From Cytophagaceae bacterium (GTDB lineage: Bacteria; Bacteroidota; Bacteroidia; Cytophagales; Flexibacteraceae), in contig CANETC010000009.1 in the NCBI GenBank assembly GCA_947441055.1, positions 1 to 38,403 on the forward strand: a DNA stretch of 38,403 nucleotides, in the 5' to 3' direction. The translations under genes were made by a program, and so were the position numbers. This document shows positions 8,738 through 17,517 of the stretch, piece by piece. The notes below the pieces were generated by a model, which ran no database searches, was not told the DNA's origin, and saw nothing but the letters and a program-made list of their open reading frames with translations. Positions within the stretch are counted from its first letter, which is position 1, and every line of letters starts with the position of its first letter.

Positions 8738-10894
8738 TCAGTTGCCTGAATTTTCCTGTGAGGCGGGCCTTGGCTCTCTTGGAAGTAAAACCTTCCTCGA
8801 CAAACGGTACTTGCCACTTTTCTTATCTACTTCGATGAGTTTCACTTGGATTTCCTCACCAATTTCCAGAACGCCTTCCATATCCGGCAAACGCTCCCAC
8901 TTGATTTCAGAAATATGAAGCAAACCTTCTTTGCCAGGCATAAATTCTACGAAAGCACCGAATGGCTGAATGGATTTTACTTTTCCAGTGTAGTTGTCGC
9001 CAACGGTTGGAACAGCTACAATGCCACTTACCCACTTCACAGCTGCGTCGAGAACATCCTTATTGACTGCAAAGATGGAAACAAGACCACCTTCTGGAGT
9101 TTCTTCAATATTGATGGTTGCACCTGTCTGGCGCTGAATTTCCTGAACAACCTTACCGCCTGGTCCGATTACAGCGCCAATCATTTCGCGCTCAATTTTC
9201 AAGGCTACAACACGAGGTGCTGAAGGCTTAAGATCAGGTTTTGGTGTTTCGATGGTTTTAGCCATCTCTCCAAGAATATGCAATCTACCGCGACGGGCTT
9301 GCTCGAGGGCTTCCTTCACGATTTCATACTTGAGGCCATCTACCTTAAGATCCATTTGGGTTGCGGTAATGCCTTTCGCAGTTCCTGCAACTTTAAAATC
9401 CATGTCACCAAGGTGATCTTCATCTCCAAGAATATCGGAAAGGACAGCGTAACGACCAGTTTTGGTATCTGTAATTAAGCCCATTGCAATACCTGCAACC
9501 GAAGCAGAGACATTTAATCCAGAATCCATCAAAGCCATGCTGCCTGCGCAAACTGTAGCCATCGAGGATGAACCATTTGATTCTAGAATGTCAGAGACAA
9601 TTCGGATTGTATATGGATTTTCATCCTGCTTTGGAAGAACTTTTTTAAGCGCTCTGAAAGCAAGATTTCCATGACCAACTTCGCGACGACCAGGTCCGCG
9701 GTTTGGTTTTACTTCTCCAGTTGAGAAACCAGGGAAGTTATAATGAAGCATAAATTTGTTGTAACCTGAACGCATTGCCGAATCAATCATTTGCTCGTCA
9801 AGCTTTGTTCCTAATGTTACAGTTGTTAGAGACTGCGTTTCACCACGGCTGAAAATGGCCGATCCATGGGCAGAAGGAAGATAATCTACCTCTGTCCAAA
9901 TTGGGCGAACCTGATCTAGTTTGCGTCCGTCGAGGCGGATACGCTCATCCATAACCGCATTTCTCATGGCATCTTTTTCGATGTCATGGTAATAGGTTTT
10001 GATTAAAGATGATTTAGAAGAAGCAAATTCAGGATCGAGCGTGGCTACATACTCATCTACGATTGCAGCAAAACGAACTTTACGCTCATTTTTATTGGCA
10101 AGTCCTGCTTTGGCTACTTCATATACTTTGTTGTAAAGTGCTTCTGTCAGGCGGGTTTTTAATTCCTCGTCATGTGTTTCGTGCTTGTAAGAGAACTTCT
10201 CCTCTTTACCCGCCTTTTTCATCAACTCAATTTGAGCGGCACATTGTACCTTAATTTCTTCATGGGCGAAAATGATGGCTTCAAGCATTAGCTCTTCGCT
10301 TACTTCATTCATTTCACCTTCTACCATCAGAATGTCTTTTCCTGTGCCGGCTACGATTAGTTCCAGTTCGGCTTTCTCGATTTGTGCAGAGGTTGGGTTG
10401 GTAAAGAATTTGCCTTCATGCATTATTACACGCACTTCGGAAATTGGTCCATTAAAAGGAACATCCGAAACCATGATGGCAGCTGAAGCGGCCAAGCCAG
10501 CCAAAGCATCAGGCATTGCATCATGATCCGCAGAAATCATCTGAATGCTAACCTGAATTTCAGCGTGGAAATCATCAGGAAAAATTGGGCGAAGAGCCCT
10601 GTCAACCAGACGAGAAACCAAAATCTCATAATCAGAAAGCCTGCCTTCACGACGAAGAAATCCACCAGGAATTTTTCCGGCAGATGCGAATTTTTCTTGA
10701 TAATCAACAGAAAGTGGAAGAAAATCAACTCCCTCTTTGTGTGTTTTATTTGCCACAACGGTGGCAAGGAGCATGGTATTGCCCATGCGAAGAACAACTG
10801 AACCGCTGGCTTGTTTTGCCAACACACCAGTTTCTATCGTTATTTCCCGGCCATCCTTTAGGAGAATGGTCTGGACAATCGGAGTTGGTTTCAT
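8738..10894 (-). CDS. pnp: polynucleotide phosphorylase
   Basis: A 3'-to-5' phosphorolytic exoribonuclease of the RNA degradation machinery. The 718 residues hold two RNase PH domains (about 10-230 and 320-545), a KH domain with [11 protein letters not shown] (about 575-600) and a C-terminal S1 domain with [20 protein letters not shown] (about 645-670). It lies downstream of rpsO, the order found in most bacteria, with a hairpin in the 82-base gap that may control read-through or processing. The ATG at 10894 gives a complete N-terminus. Confidence 0.97.
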   Translation of the reverse strand: MKPTPIVQTILLKDGREITIETGVLAKQASGSVVLRMGNTMLLATVVANKTHKEGVDFLPLSVDYQEKFASAGKIPGGFLRREGRLSDYEILVSRLVDRALRPIFPDDFHAEIQVSIQMISADHDAMPDALAGLAASAAIMVSDVPFNGPISEVRVIMHEGKFFTNPTSAQIEKAELELIVAGTGKDILMVEGEMNEVSEELMLEAIIFAHEEIKVQCAAQIELMKKAGKEEKFSYKHETHDEELKTRLTEALYNKVYEVAKAGLANKNERKVRFAAIVDEYVATLDPEFASSKSSLIKTYYHDIEKDAMRNAVMDERIRLDGRKLDQVRPIWTEVDYLPSAHGSAIFSRGETQSLTTVTLGTKLDEQMIDSAMRSGYNKFMLHYNFPGFSTGEVKPNRGPGRREVGHGNLAFRALKKVLPKQDENPYTIRIVSDILESNGSSSMATVCAGSMALMDSGLNVSASVAGIAMGLITDTKTGRYAVLSDILGDEDHLGDMDFKVAGTAKGITATQMDLKVDGLKYEIVKEALEQARRGRLHILGEMAKTIETPKPDLKPSAPRVVALKIEREMIGAVIGPGGKVVQEIQRQTGATINIEETPEGGLVSIFAVNKDVLDAAVKWVSGIVAVPTVGDNYTGKVKSIQPFGAFVEFMPGKEGLLHISEIKWERLPDMEGVLEIGEEIQVKLIEVDKKSGKYRLSRKVLLPREPRPASQENSGN

Positions 10895-10929
10895 TTTAAG
10901 AATTTATTGAATCAAGGAAAAAAGAAATA

Positions 10930-10955
10930 GGGGAATCCTAAAAAAAGGCTTCCCC
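10930..10955 (-). terminator. hairpin between rpsO and pnp (attenuator or processing site)
   Basis: On the minus strand GGGGAAGCC pairs with GGATTCCCC (one mismatch) around an eight-base loop, followed by TATTTCTTTTTT. It looks like a rho-independent terminator after rpsO that must be read through, or an RNase site, for pnp expression. E. coli has both kinds of element in this gap. Confidence 0.65.
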
Positions 10956-10976
10956 TTGCAATGGAATCCAGGAAAA

Positions 10977-11252
10977 TTACTTCCTGATATTGAGGTCCGC
11001 AATGATGCGACGATAGCGATTCAGGTCTACCTTTTGAAGGTAGTTAAGGAACCGGCGACGCTTTCCAACCAATTTAAGAAGACTTAGTTTGGTATCGTGA
11101 TCTTTCTTATTGATCTTTAAATGCTCAGTCAAGTGGTTGATTCTGTGCGTGAAAAGTGCAATCTGAGACTCTGGAGAGCCGGTATCAGCATCTGATTTGT
11201 TGAACCCTTTGTCCTTGAAAATCTGCTTTTTTACTTCTGCTGTAAGGTACAT
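10977..11252 (-). CDS. rpsO: 30S ribosomal protein S15
   Basis: A 91-residue primary binder of 16S rRNA. The motif DTGSPESQIALFTHRI and the C-terminal GKRRRFLNYL are diagnostic. Length and start fit the family. It is first in an rpsO-pnp pair. On the minus strand a TACTTTGCG sequence about 17-25 bases before the start resembles a -7 box with one base missing. Confidence 0.97.
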   Translation of the reverse strand: MYLTAEVKKQIFKDKGFNKSDADTGSPESQIALFTHRINHLTEHLKINKKDHDTKLSLLKLVGKRRRFLNYLQKVDLNRYRRIIADLNIRK

Positions 11253-11320
11253 CTCTTTATTATTTCGGGGCGCAAAGTAAAAATTTTCCCTTCAATAATC
11301 AAAGCCTCAATTCAAAAATA

Positions 11321-12274
11321 TCAACATCGCTTACCCAAGTCCGAATAGGCGCTCTCCAAATCTGAAAGCAGTGTTGCGAAAATGTCTTTTACTGGCTCTA
11401 TTTTCCTGATGTAAGCGGCGTTCTGACCGATTTCAAGTTCTCCTTCTTCCAGGTTGCCTTCAAACATTCCTTTCTTGGCCCTTGCTCTGCCCAGGAGATG
11501 CTCAAGTTCTTCTTTGCTTGCCCCAAGACTTTCTGCTTTTTCAACGGCTTGAGAAAAGGTGGAATTTAGCAATCTCACTGGGTGCAAGGACTTGAGTAAT
11601 AATTTTGTATCGCCTTCTGCCGACTTAATCGCAAGATTTTTAAAGTTTGAATGGGCAGATGATTCTTCACTTAAGGCAAAAAGGCTACCGATTTGAACCC
11701 CATCTGCTCCCAAGGCCATGGCCCCTAAAATGGAGTGGCCAGAATAAACGCCACCTGCGGCTGCCAAAGGCAATTGACTGACACTTCGAACCGCCGGAAT
11801 CAGGTTGAAGGTGGTGATTTCTTCACGGCCATTATGGCCTCCCGCTTCAAATCCCTCCGCAATCAATCCATCTACTCCAGCCTCTTCGGCCTTTCTTGCA
11901 AATTTTTGTGAGGCCACTACATGCAAAACTGTGCAACCCATTTCTTTAAACAAGGGTGTCCAGATTTTAGGATTGCCGGCCGAAGTAATGATGATTTTAA
12001 TTTCTTCCTCTTTGATGATGTCAATCAGCTGCTCGAGGTCGGCGTATAGAAGTGGCAAGTTCACACCAAAGGGTTTGTTGGTGGCGGCTTTGCACTTTTG
12101 GATGTGTTCTCTGAAAACTTCAGGATACATAGATCCTGCGCCAATAATTCCAAGTCCGCCCTGGTTAGATACGGCTGAGGCAAGACGCCAGCCTGAACAC
12201 CAGATCATGCCTCCCTGAATGATGGGATATTGTATGCCGAGAAGCTTGCAAAGGCGGTTTTGGGAGAAGTCCAT
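11321..12274 (-). CDS. NAD(P)H-dependent flavin oxidoreductase / nitronate monooxygenase family
   Basis: A 317-residue FMN-binding TIM barrel of the 2-nitropropane dioxygenase/FabK-like family. Motifs include YPIIQGGMIW near the N-terminus, EGFEAGGHNG (substrate-site His and phosphate loop), PLAAAGGVYSG and LGADGVQIGSLF (FMN phosphate binding). Members either oxidise nitronates or act as enoyl-ACP reductases, and the sequence alone does not separate these. FabK activity is possible because Bacteroidota vary in their enoyl reductase. The start at 12274 (MDFSQNRL) was preferred to one seven codons earlier. Confidence 0.85.
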   Translation of the reverse strand: MDFSQNRLCKLLGIQYPIIQGGMIWCSGWRLASAVSNQGGLGIIGAGSMYPEVFREHIQKCKAATNKPFGVNLPLLYADLEQLIDIIKEEEIKIIITSAGNPKIWTPLFKEMGCTVLHVVASQKFARKAEEAGVDGLIAEGFEAGGHNGREEITTFNLIPAVRSVSQLPLAAAGGVYSGHSILGAMALGADGVQIGSLFALSEESSAHSNFKNLAIKSAEGDTKLLLKSLHPVRLLNSTFSQAVEKAESLGASKEELEHLLGRARAKKGMFEGNLEEGELEIGQNAAYIRKIEPVKDIFATLLSDLESAYSDLGKRC

Positions 12275-12374
12275 GCTGAGAAATTTTGCACGCAATGTAA
12301 ATCAAAATCAAAAATCAGTTTGACTTCCTTGGACAATTGAATGTGAAATCTTGGCTTTAGATTCGGTTTGAAAC

Positions 12375-12411
12375 AAAAAACCCCCGCATTCTTCTGAAAG
12401 TGGGGGTTTTT
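12375..12411. terminator. terminator after RNase G/E
   Basis: AAAAAACCCCC (12376-12385 core) pairs with GGGGGTTTTT (12402-12411) around a short A/T-rich loop. The symmetry gives T-tracts on both strands. On the minus strand it ends the RNase G/E transcript before the flavoprotein gene. Confidence 0.85.
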
Positions 12412-12438
12412 CTCTGATCCCGATGGGATGCGGATTGC

Positions 12439-13998
12439 TTATTCGATTTCGATTTGCTCGCCGGCTTTGTTGCGGAACTGGTAGTCCAGAATGCCAAGTG
12501 AACTGTCTTTCTCCAGGTTAATCCAACGCTTATATTTCATAAACCATTGAATTCTTTTTGAATAAATCCCCTGGGTATAGAAAGCGTGTAAATAAGGATG
12601 TACCGCCAATGTAAGACCAGGCTCGTTTTGCTTTCGCATAATAAAGTCAAGGTTTGTCTCGATGGTTTCACCAATATTTAAACTGGAGCTGATGGTTCCG
12701 GTTCCGTTGCAGGTTGGGCAGGTTTCAAGAGTGCTTACGGCAATGTCTGGTCTTACCCTTTGGCGGGTAATCTGCATGATGCCGAATTTGGAAAGTGGAA
12801 GTACTGTATGCTTGGCACGCTCTGTTGCCATTTCATCTTTCAAGAGATCATAGATAACCTTTCGGTTGTCTATATTTTTCATGTCGATAAAATCGATGCA
12901 GATTATTCCACCCAAATCCCGAAGGCGTAATTGTCTAGCAATTTCCTTGGCAGCTTCCTTGTTGACATTGAGTGCAGTGGTTTCCTGATTGGCGTTGTCG
13001 GCTTTATTGGCCGAACTTCCACTGTTCACATCAATCACATGAAGTGCTTCTGTATGCTCAATTACCAGATATCCTCCGCTAGGCAGGCTAACCGTTTTTC
13101 CAAAAGACAACTTAAGTTGCTTCTCCACATTCTTGGCCTCAAAAATTTTCGTTTTTCCTTGATAAAGTTTGAGGATGCCTTCCTTGTCAGGTTCAACCGA
13201 CATGATGTATTCCCGGATTTCATCGTAGATTTCTTTTGAATCAACGGTTACAGAATCGAAGTTTTCATTCAGAACATCCCTGAGCAAGGCGGAAGCCTTT
13301 CCCATTTCTCCGATAACTTTATCCTTGGGGTTGGCAAGACGAAGGTTTTTCATCCCTTCCTCCCAATTATTTATCAGGGTTCTAAGGTCTTTTTCGAGTT
13401 CTGCAGAATCCTTGTTGGCGGCAACTGTACGGATGATTACACCAAAATTGTTTGGTTTAATCGACTGTACCAGCTTGAGTAATCTTTGCCTTTCTTCCTT
13501 CTCCACAATCTTCTTAGAGATGCTTATGGAGTTGGAGAATGGTACAAGCACTACATAGCGTCCTGGAAGTGAAATTTCACAGGACAGCCGGGGCCCTTTA
13601 CTTGAAATCGGTTCCTTCGCGACTTGCACAAGAATTTGCTGTCCTTTCGTGAGCACTTGATCGATTTTGCCCAACTTATCAATGTCGGGTTCATTCTTAA
13701 AGTTGCTCAGTTTATAGGAAGCATTCTTTTGTGTCTGAATTGCTTTCGAAAACTTGTTGAGCGAGTTTATCTGGGGTCCCAGGTCAAGGTAGTGCAAAAA
13801 GGCATCCTTTTCGTAGCCTACATCCACGAAAGCGGCATTTAGACCCGGGGAAACCTTTTTGACGACGCCCAGATAAACCTCTCCTACCACAAAACTGGAT
13901 CCGCTTTCCTCGTAATGAAACTCGGCAAGACGGCCGTCTTGTAGCAGTGCAATCCGATAACCTTTGGGAGCAGAACTGATGATTAGTTCATTACTCAA
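12439..13998 (-). CDS. rng: ribonuclease G/E family endoribonuclease
   Basis: A 519-residue single-strand-specific endonuclease for rRNA maturation and mRNA decay. An S1 domain lies at the N-terminus (GEVYLGVVKKVSPGLNAAFVD, about 40-60), interrupted by a charged insert. The catalytic part has HVIDVNSGS and IICIDFIDM, with acidic residues for magnesium, and CPTCNGTG, the zinc-link cysteines used for dimerisation. It lacks a long C-terminal degradosome scaffold, so it is nearer to RNase G. It sits in a minus-strand run with the 29-aa peptide, the TPR gene and HU. Confidence 0.93.
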   Translation of the reverse strand: MSNELIISSAPKGYRIALLQDGRLAEFHYEESGSSFVVGEVYLGVVKKVSPGLNAAFVDVGYEKDAFLHYLDLGPQINSLNKFSKAIQTQKNASYKLSNFKNEPDIDKLGKIDQVLTKGQQILVQVAKEPISSKGPRLSCEISLPGRYVVLVPFSNSISISKKIVEKEERQRLLKLVQSIKPNNFGVIIRTVAANKDSAELEKDLRTLINNWEEGMKNLRLANPKDKVIGEMGKASALLRDVLNENFDSVTVDSKEIYDEIREYIMSVEPDKEGILKLYQGKTKIFEAKNVEKQLKLSFGKTVSLPSGGYLVIEHTEALHVIDVNSGSSANKADNANQETTALNVNKEAAKEIARQLRLRDLGGIICIDFIDMKNIDNRKVIYDLLKDEMATERAKHTVLPLSKFGIMQITRQRVRPDIAVSTLETCPTCNGTGTISSSLNIGETIETNLDFIMRKQNEPGLTLAVHPYLHAFYTQGIYSKRIQWFMKYKRWINLEKDSSLGILDYQFRNKAGEQIEIE

Positions 13999-14025
13999 AA
14001 TTCCAAATGTTTAACGGTGAATGGC

Positions 14026-14115
14026 TTATTTTTTCTTGTGACGATTCTTACGAAGTCTCTTCTTTCGCTTGTGTGTCGCAATCTTGTGTCTTTTTCTTTT
14101 CTTACCGCAAGGCAT
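14026..14115 (-). CDS. 29-residue basic peptide, AURKAIP1/COX24-domain type
   Basis: A complete tiny gene: ATG at 14115, TAA at 14026. The product begins MPCGKKRKRHKIATHKRK and ends RKNRHKKK; more than half of its residues are Lys, Arg or His. This matches the very short AURKAIP1/COX24-domain proteins annotated throughout Bacteroidota. Relatives of that domain in mitochondria (mS38) and the bacterial bTHX-like peptides bind the small ribosomal subunit, so a ribosome-associated role is likely by analogy. It sits between the RNase G/E gene and the TPR gene on the same strand. Its short length makes it easy to miss. Confidence 0.88.
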   Translation of the reverse strand: MPCGKKRKRHKIATHKRKKRLRKNRHKKK

Positions 14116-14144
14116 AGTGTTAAAGAATTAGGTTATAAATACTT

Positions 14145-14978
14145 TTATTCAAGTTGTTTCAGTAATTCCTCGAACGAGGCTTTGCTGTCATCTTCTTTTG
14201 CTAACCTGTAACCGGCGCGGGCCGCTTCCAGGGCTTCTTTTTTCTTCCCGGCCTGCATAAGCGAGCTGGAAAGATAAAACCAGGCATTCACATTCTCCGA
14301 TTCCAGACTAAGTACCTTTCTGAATCTGTCCACGGCTTTTTCAAATTGGCCGCTTTGGAAAGATAGGATACCAAGCTGATAGGCAACATACACGTTGTCG
14401 GGGTTTTCGCTGGCGATTTCCCGCAATCGTAGAATGCCTTTCATCGGGGTAGGTGAGTTTACCCAGGTCATGGCTGCTTTGGCTTGCGCTTCGGCATATT
14501 TTGGGTTTTTCCGGTCAACTGCTGAAAGCAGTTTTCTGACCTTATCGCCCGTTGCTTCCAATTTTGAAGGACTGGTTGAAAATGCCAAACCTTCGAAATA
14601 GGCGGAACCTGCTTCAAACTCGAGATGTCTGGAAGGATCCAGTTTCATCGAATTTTCAAACCACGCTCCTGCGCTGTCGTATTGGCTGGCTTTCAGGTAG
14701 GCTTTCGCCAATTTTTCTCCTGATCCAGCCAATTCCCGATTCCCGATTTTCCCCGTCATGCTGCTGCGAATTTCCGAGATTTCTTTCTCGGTGGCAGCAT
14801 CCAGTTTGTGGGCTTCGGGCAATGACTCTTTCCCTTGATTTTCCTCCTGTTTGCTAGAAGTTTCAGATGAGACTTCAGCAGGCTTGTTGCTTACAACCGA
14901 CTTAGGCAAAAAATAAAGGCCCGTGGCGATTGAAGAGGAAACAATAAAGCCCAGAATCAAATTTCGTCTGACTGTCAT
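14145..14978 (-). CDS. membrane-anchored TPR protein
   Basis: A 277-residue protein with an N-terminal membrane anchor or uncleaved signal (about 9-26), a Ser/Glu/Gln-rich linker (about 33-60) and tetratricopeptide repeats in the C-terminal half (clearest near 190-262, with the Trp/Gly/Ala spacing of TPRs). It probably acts as a periplasmic or envelope scaffold; no partner can be named. It lies 42 bases after HU and 29 bases before the 29-aa peptide on the same strand, and genes of this type recur between HU and RNase G/E in Bacteroidota. Confidence 0.8.
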   Translation of the reverse strand: MTVRRNLILGFIVSSSIATGLYFLPKSVVSNKPAEVSSETSSKQEENQGKESLPEAHKLDAATEKEISEIRSSMTGKIGNRELAGSGEKLAKAYLKASQYDSAGAWFENSMKLDPSRHLEFEAGSAYFEGLAFSTSPSKLEATGDKVRKLLSAVDRKNPKYAEAQAKAAMTWVNSPTPMKGILRLREIASENPDNVYVAYQLGILSFQSGQFEKAVDRFRKVLSLESENVNAWFYLSSSLMQAGKKKEALEAARAGYRLAKEDDSKASFEELLKQLE

Positions 14979-15020
14979 CCGACTAGTAAAAGATTCAAGG
15001 CTTTATTCAGGATAAAATCA

Positions 15021-15323
15021 CTATTTGATGTGATTAGATGTTTTAATCATGGAGACAAACTCCTTGGCTGGCTTGAAGCTTGGCACGAAATGGGCTGGGA
15101 TAATCATCGGCTCGCCTTTTTCTCCCTTGCGAATAACTTTCCGTGCGACTTTCTGAGCTCTTTTCTTGTTTACAAAACTTCCAAAGCCACGAACATAAAT
15201 GTTGTCGCCATTGGCCATTGAGCCTTTTACAACTTCAAAGAACTTTTCAATTGTTGCTGATACATCAGCTTTTTCGATGCCCGTCTTGGCAGCGATTTCA
15301 GAGATTACTTCTGCTTTTGTCAC
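15021..15323 (-). CDS. HU/IHF-family DNA-binding protein
   Basis: A 100-residue nucleoid protein that bends DNA as a dimer. The motif VRGFGSFVNKKR (about residues 44-55) is the start of the beta arm, and MIIPAHFVPSFKPAKEF is the C-terminal signature. It is about ten residues longer than E. coli HU. The start is a GTG at 15323; no in-frame ATG precedes it. A -7 promoter box lies upstream at 15379-15386, and mutY is divergent. Confidence 0.95.
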   Translation of the reverse strand: MTKAEVISEIAAKTGIEKADVSATIEKFFEVVKGSMANGDNIYVRGFGSFVNKKRAQKVARKVIRKGEKGEPMIIPAHFVPSFKPAKEFVSMIKTSNHIK

Positions 15324-15378
15324 CGGAGTATGAATTAAATTTTACTTAAACGATTCGAAATCAAAAATTTCGGGGCCG

Positions 15379-15386
15379 CAAAGGTA
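15379..15386 (-). promoter_or_regulatory. -7 element of the HU promoter
   Basis: The minus strand reads TACCTTTG here, followed by CGGCCCC, a perfect TAnnTTTG box about 56 bases before the GTG start. The same TACCTTTGCG sequence precedes the L31 gene. The -33 box is not clear. Confidence 0.5.
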
Positions 15387-15431
15387 ACAAACCAATTTTA
15401 ATTTTAAAATTTTCTACAAGAATTGGAGGTT

Positions 15432-15439
15432 TAGTTTTG
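15432..15439 (+). promoter_or_regulatory. -7 element of the mutY promoter
   Basis: TAGTTTTG matches TAnnTTTG and lies 30 bases before the mutY ATG. It is the plus-strand half of the HU/mutY divergent control region. No well-spaced -33 box is evident. Confidence 0.5.
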
Positions 15440-15468
15440 TCCTGGATTTTAATTCATCAAATTTTTGA

Positions 15469-16536
15469 ATGAGTAGTTTTTCTGAATCTTTAATCGCATG
15501 GTTTCAGGTTAATGCCCGTGAATTGCCTTGGCGGCAAACCCGTGATCCATATCGCATCTGGATTTCTGAGGTAATTCTGCAACAAACCCGTGTGGTTCAG
15601 GGGACCGCTTATTATCATCGGTTTTTGGAGCGATTCCCCAATCTTTCTGACCTGGCTCTGGCCGCAGAAGAAGATGTTCTAAGCCTTTGGCAGGGTTTGG
15701 GTTATTATTCAAGGGCAAGAAATCTGCATGCCGCTGCAAAGTTCGTTCAAACTGAAAGGAACGGTGATTTTCCTCCCAATTTCAAGGAATTGCTTTCGAT
15801 GAAAGGGGTTGGCACTTATACAGCGGCGGCAATTGCTGCTTTTGCATACGGTGAAAATGTACCTGTAGTGGATGGAAATGTGATGCGGGTTTTTTGCCGG
15901 TATTTTGGTATTCATGATGATGTCCGTTTGCCTGCTACCATGGAGTTGGTGAGGTCTTATGCGGCTCAATTGTTACCCGCTGGAAAGTCCTGGGAGTTTA
16001 ACCAGGCCATTATGGAATTGGGTGCTTTGGTATGTACACCTTCTTCGCCCTTATGCGCCACTTGCCCTGTTGCAATAGATTGTTTTTCGAGGAAAAATGC
16101 CTTGCAGGCCAAACTCCCGTTTAAAAGCAAAGCCAAATCAAAACGGATCAGGCATTTTAATTATCTCCTTCTGGAACATGATGGTTTTTTTGCATTCAGA
16201 AGAAGGGGGGAGGGAGATATCTGGGAGGGTTTGTTTGAGCCCATTCTCTCAGAATCTGAGAAGCCATTTTCGAGTCCGGGTGATTTTGATTTTCTTAATC
16301 CAGCGGATCCAAAATCCCGGATTGAAACTTTCTTACTTCCTTCGGAAAAACACATTCTTACCCACCAGGAATTGCATATACATGTCTGCGTTTCAAGGCT
16401 AAGCAAACGCCTCGAAGAAGAAGGTTTGCGCTGGGTTTCAGGCACTCAGCTTTCGGACCTTCCGAAGCCAATAATTTTTTCTAAAATCATCAGCAAGGCC
16501 CGATCTTCTCCATTATATTTGGTCTTTCATCAATAA
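15469..16536 (+). CDS. mutY: A/G-specific adenine glycosylase
   Basis: Removes adenine mispaired with 8-oxoguanine. The 355 residues include the catalytic Glu34 in ISEVILQQT, a helix-hairpin-helix LSMKGVGTYTAAAI (about 109-122), the catalytic Asp135 in VPVVDGNVMRV and the iron-sulfur ligands Cys189, Cys196, Cys199 and Cys205 (C-x6-C-x2-C-x5-C). A C-terminal NUDIX-like domain recognising the oxidised guanine follows (about 225-350). All key residues are intact. ssb begins 5 bases after the stop, so the two form an operon. Confidence 0.96.
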   Translation: MSSFSESLIAWFQVNARELPWRQTRDPYRIWISEVILQQTRVVQGTAYYHRFLERFPNLSDLALAAEEDVLSLWQGLGYYSRARNLHAAAKFVQTERNGDFPPNFKELLSMKGVGTYTAAAIAAFAYGENVPVVDGNVMRVFCRYFGIHDDVRLPATMELVRSYAAQLLPAGKSWEFNQAIMELGALVCTPSSPLCATCPVAIDCFSRKNALQAKLPFKSKAKSKRIRHFNYLLLEHDGFFAFRRRGEGDIWEGLFEPILSESEKPFSSPGDFDFLNPADPKSRIETFLLPSEKHILTHQELHIHVCVSRLSKRLEEEGLRWVSGTQLSDLPKPIIFSKIISKARSSPLYLVFHQ

Positions 16537-16541
16537 AATTT

Positions 16542-17003
16542 ATGGCAAGTTATAACAAGATAACCCTGGTGGGAAATGTTGGCCGTGACCCTGAGCTAAA
16601 GGTTGTAGGCAATTCTAAAGTAGTAGATTTTTCCATCGCAATTAATGAGCCTGCCCGTGGCCAGAATCCTGAAAAGACCGAATGGTACCGCGTGAGTTTC
16701 TGGGACCGCAAGGCAGAAATTATTGCGCAGTATGTAAAAAAGGGAACGCAGATTTTAGTGGAAGGAAGACTTTCAGTTCGAACCTATCTTGACAATACAC
16801 AGAAGGAGCGGTATTCACTTGAGGTTTCAGGATTGGATTTTGTATTGTTGGGCAGTAAAGTTGGTGGTGAAGAATCTGAGGCTGCGGGTGCTTTCCAGAG
16901 AAGAGAAAGTGGCCAGTCAGTTCCGGCAACTTCTGCACCAGTGGCTGCTTCTAGTCCAGTTAGTTTGCCTTCCAACAGTACGGAAGACGATTTGCCTTTT
17001 TAA
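16542..17003 (+). CDS. ssb: single-stranded DNA-binding protein
   Basis: A 153-residue SSB with an OB fold (about 1-110, starting NKITLVGNVGRDPELK), a flexible Ala/Ser/Pro-rich linker and the conserved acidic tip DDLPF (149-153) that recruits replication and repair partners. It is translated from an ATG 5 bases after mutY. In many Bacteroidota gliding genes gldE and gldD follow; here a conserved unknown follows instead. Confidence 0.95.
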   Translation: MASYNKITLVGNVGRDPELKVVGNSKVVDFSIAINEPARGQNPEKTEWYRVSFWDRKAEIIAQYVKKGTQILVEGRLSVRTYLDNTQKERYSLEVSGLDFVLLGSKVGGEESEAAGAFQRRESGQSVPATSAPVAASSPVSLPSNSTEDDLPF

Positions 17004-17045
17004 ATAATCGATCACTTATAACCGGTTAAACCCGAATGTTTTCAA

Positions 17046-17456
17046 ATGGAAGACAAGAAAAATAAATTAGTATCTGCCATCCGCAGGGCTGCTGATAACA
17101 TTAGCTCAGATGATGGCTATGAATGGGGCCACATGGGTCGCTGCAATTGTGGCCATCTCGCTCGCGAACTTACCACCCTTTCTGCTGCCGAAATCCAGCG
17201 CTATGCCATGGAGAAGAGCGGTGATTGGGCCGATCAAGTCTTGGATTTTTGTCCCACCAGCGGGATGACGATGGATTGGTTGATTTCGGAACTTTCCAAT
17301 TATGGATTAAGCCACAGAGATTTAATTGATTTGGAAAGGCTCAGCAATATTGAAGTTCTCGAAAAAGCAGGAGCTCAATCCTTATCTAAGAACAAGGCCG
17401 CTGATGTTGCCCTGTATATGAATGTTTGGGCGGGAATGCTGGAACTCGAATCCTAA
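17046..17456 (+). CDS. conserved hypothetical protein, Bacteroidota
   Basis: A 136-residue, mostly helical, cytoplasmic protein without signal or membrane segment. The centre of conservation is probably WGHMGRCNCGHLARELT (about 27-43), where His, CNC and His could form a metal site. A second Cys lies in FCPTSG (about 74-79). I recall similar proteins in many Bacteroidota without a known function. It starts 42 bases after ssb and ends at a clear terminator, so it may share the mutY-ssb transcript. A function cannot be assigned. Confidence 0.8.
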   Translation: MEDKKNKLVSAIRRAADNISSDDGYEWGHMGRCNCGHLARELTTLSAAEIQRYAMEKSGDWADQVLDFCPTSGMTMDWLISELSNYGLSHRDLIDLERLSNIEVLEKAGAQSLSKNKAADVALYMNVWAGMLELES

Positions 17457-17481
17457 AAAAAACAGAAATCAAAGATCAAGG

Positions 17482-17512
17482 GGGCTTCCAATTTTGGAGG
17501 CCTTTTTTTTTG
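17482..17512 (+). terminator. terminator of the mutY-ssb-17046 transcript
   Basis: GGCTTCC pairs with GGAGGCC (one G-T pair) around AATTTT, followed by an uninterrupted run of T. It is a strong rho-independent terminator on the plus strand. Confidence 0.85.
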
Positions 17513-17517
17513 ACCCA

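Noticed and set aside
10537..10827. ORFs overlapping pnp
   Set aside because: They are shadows of pnp in other frames; the pnp frame has complete domains.
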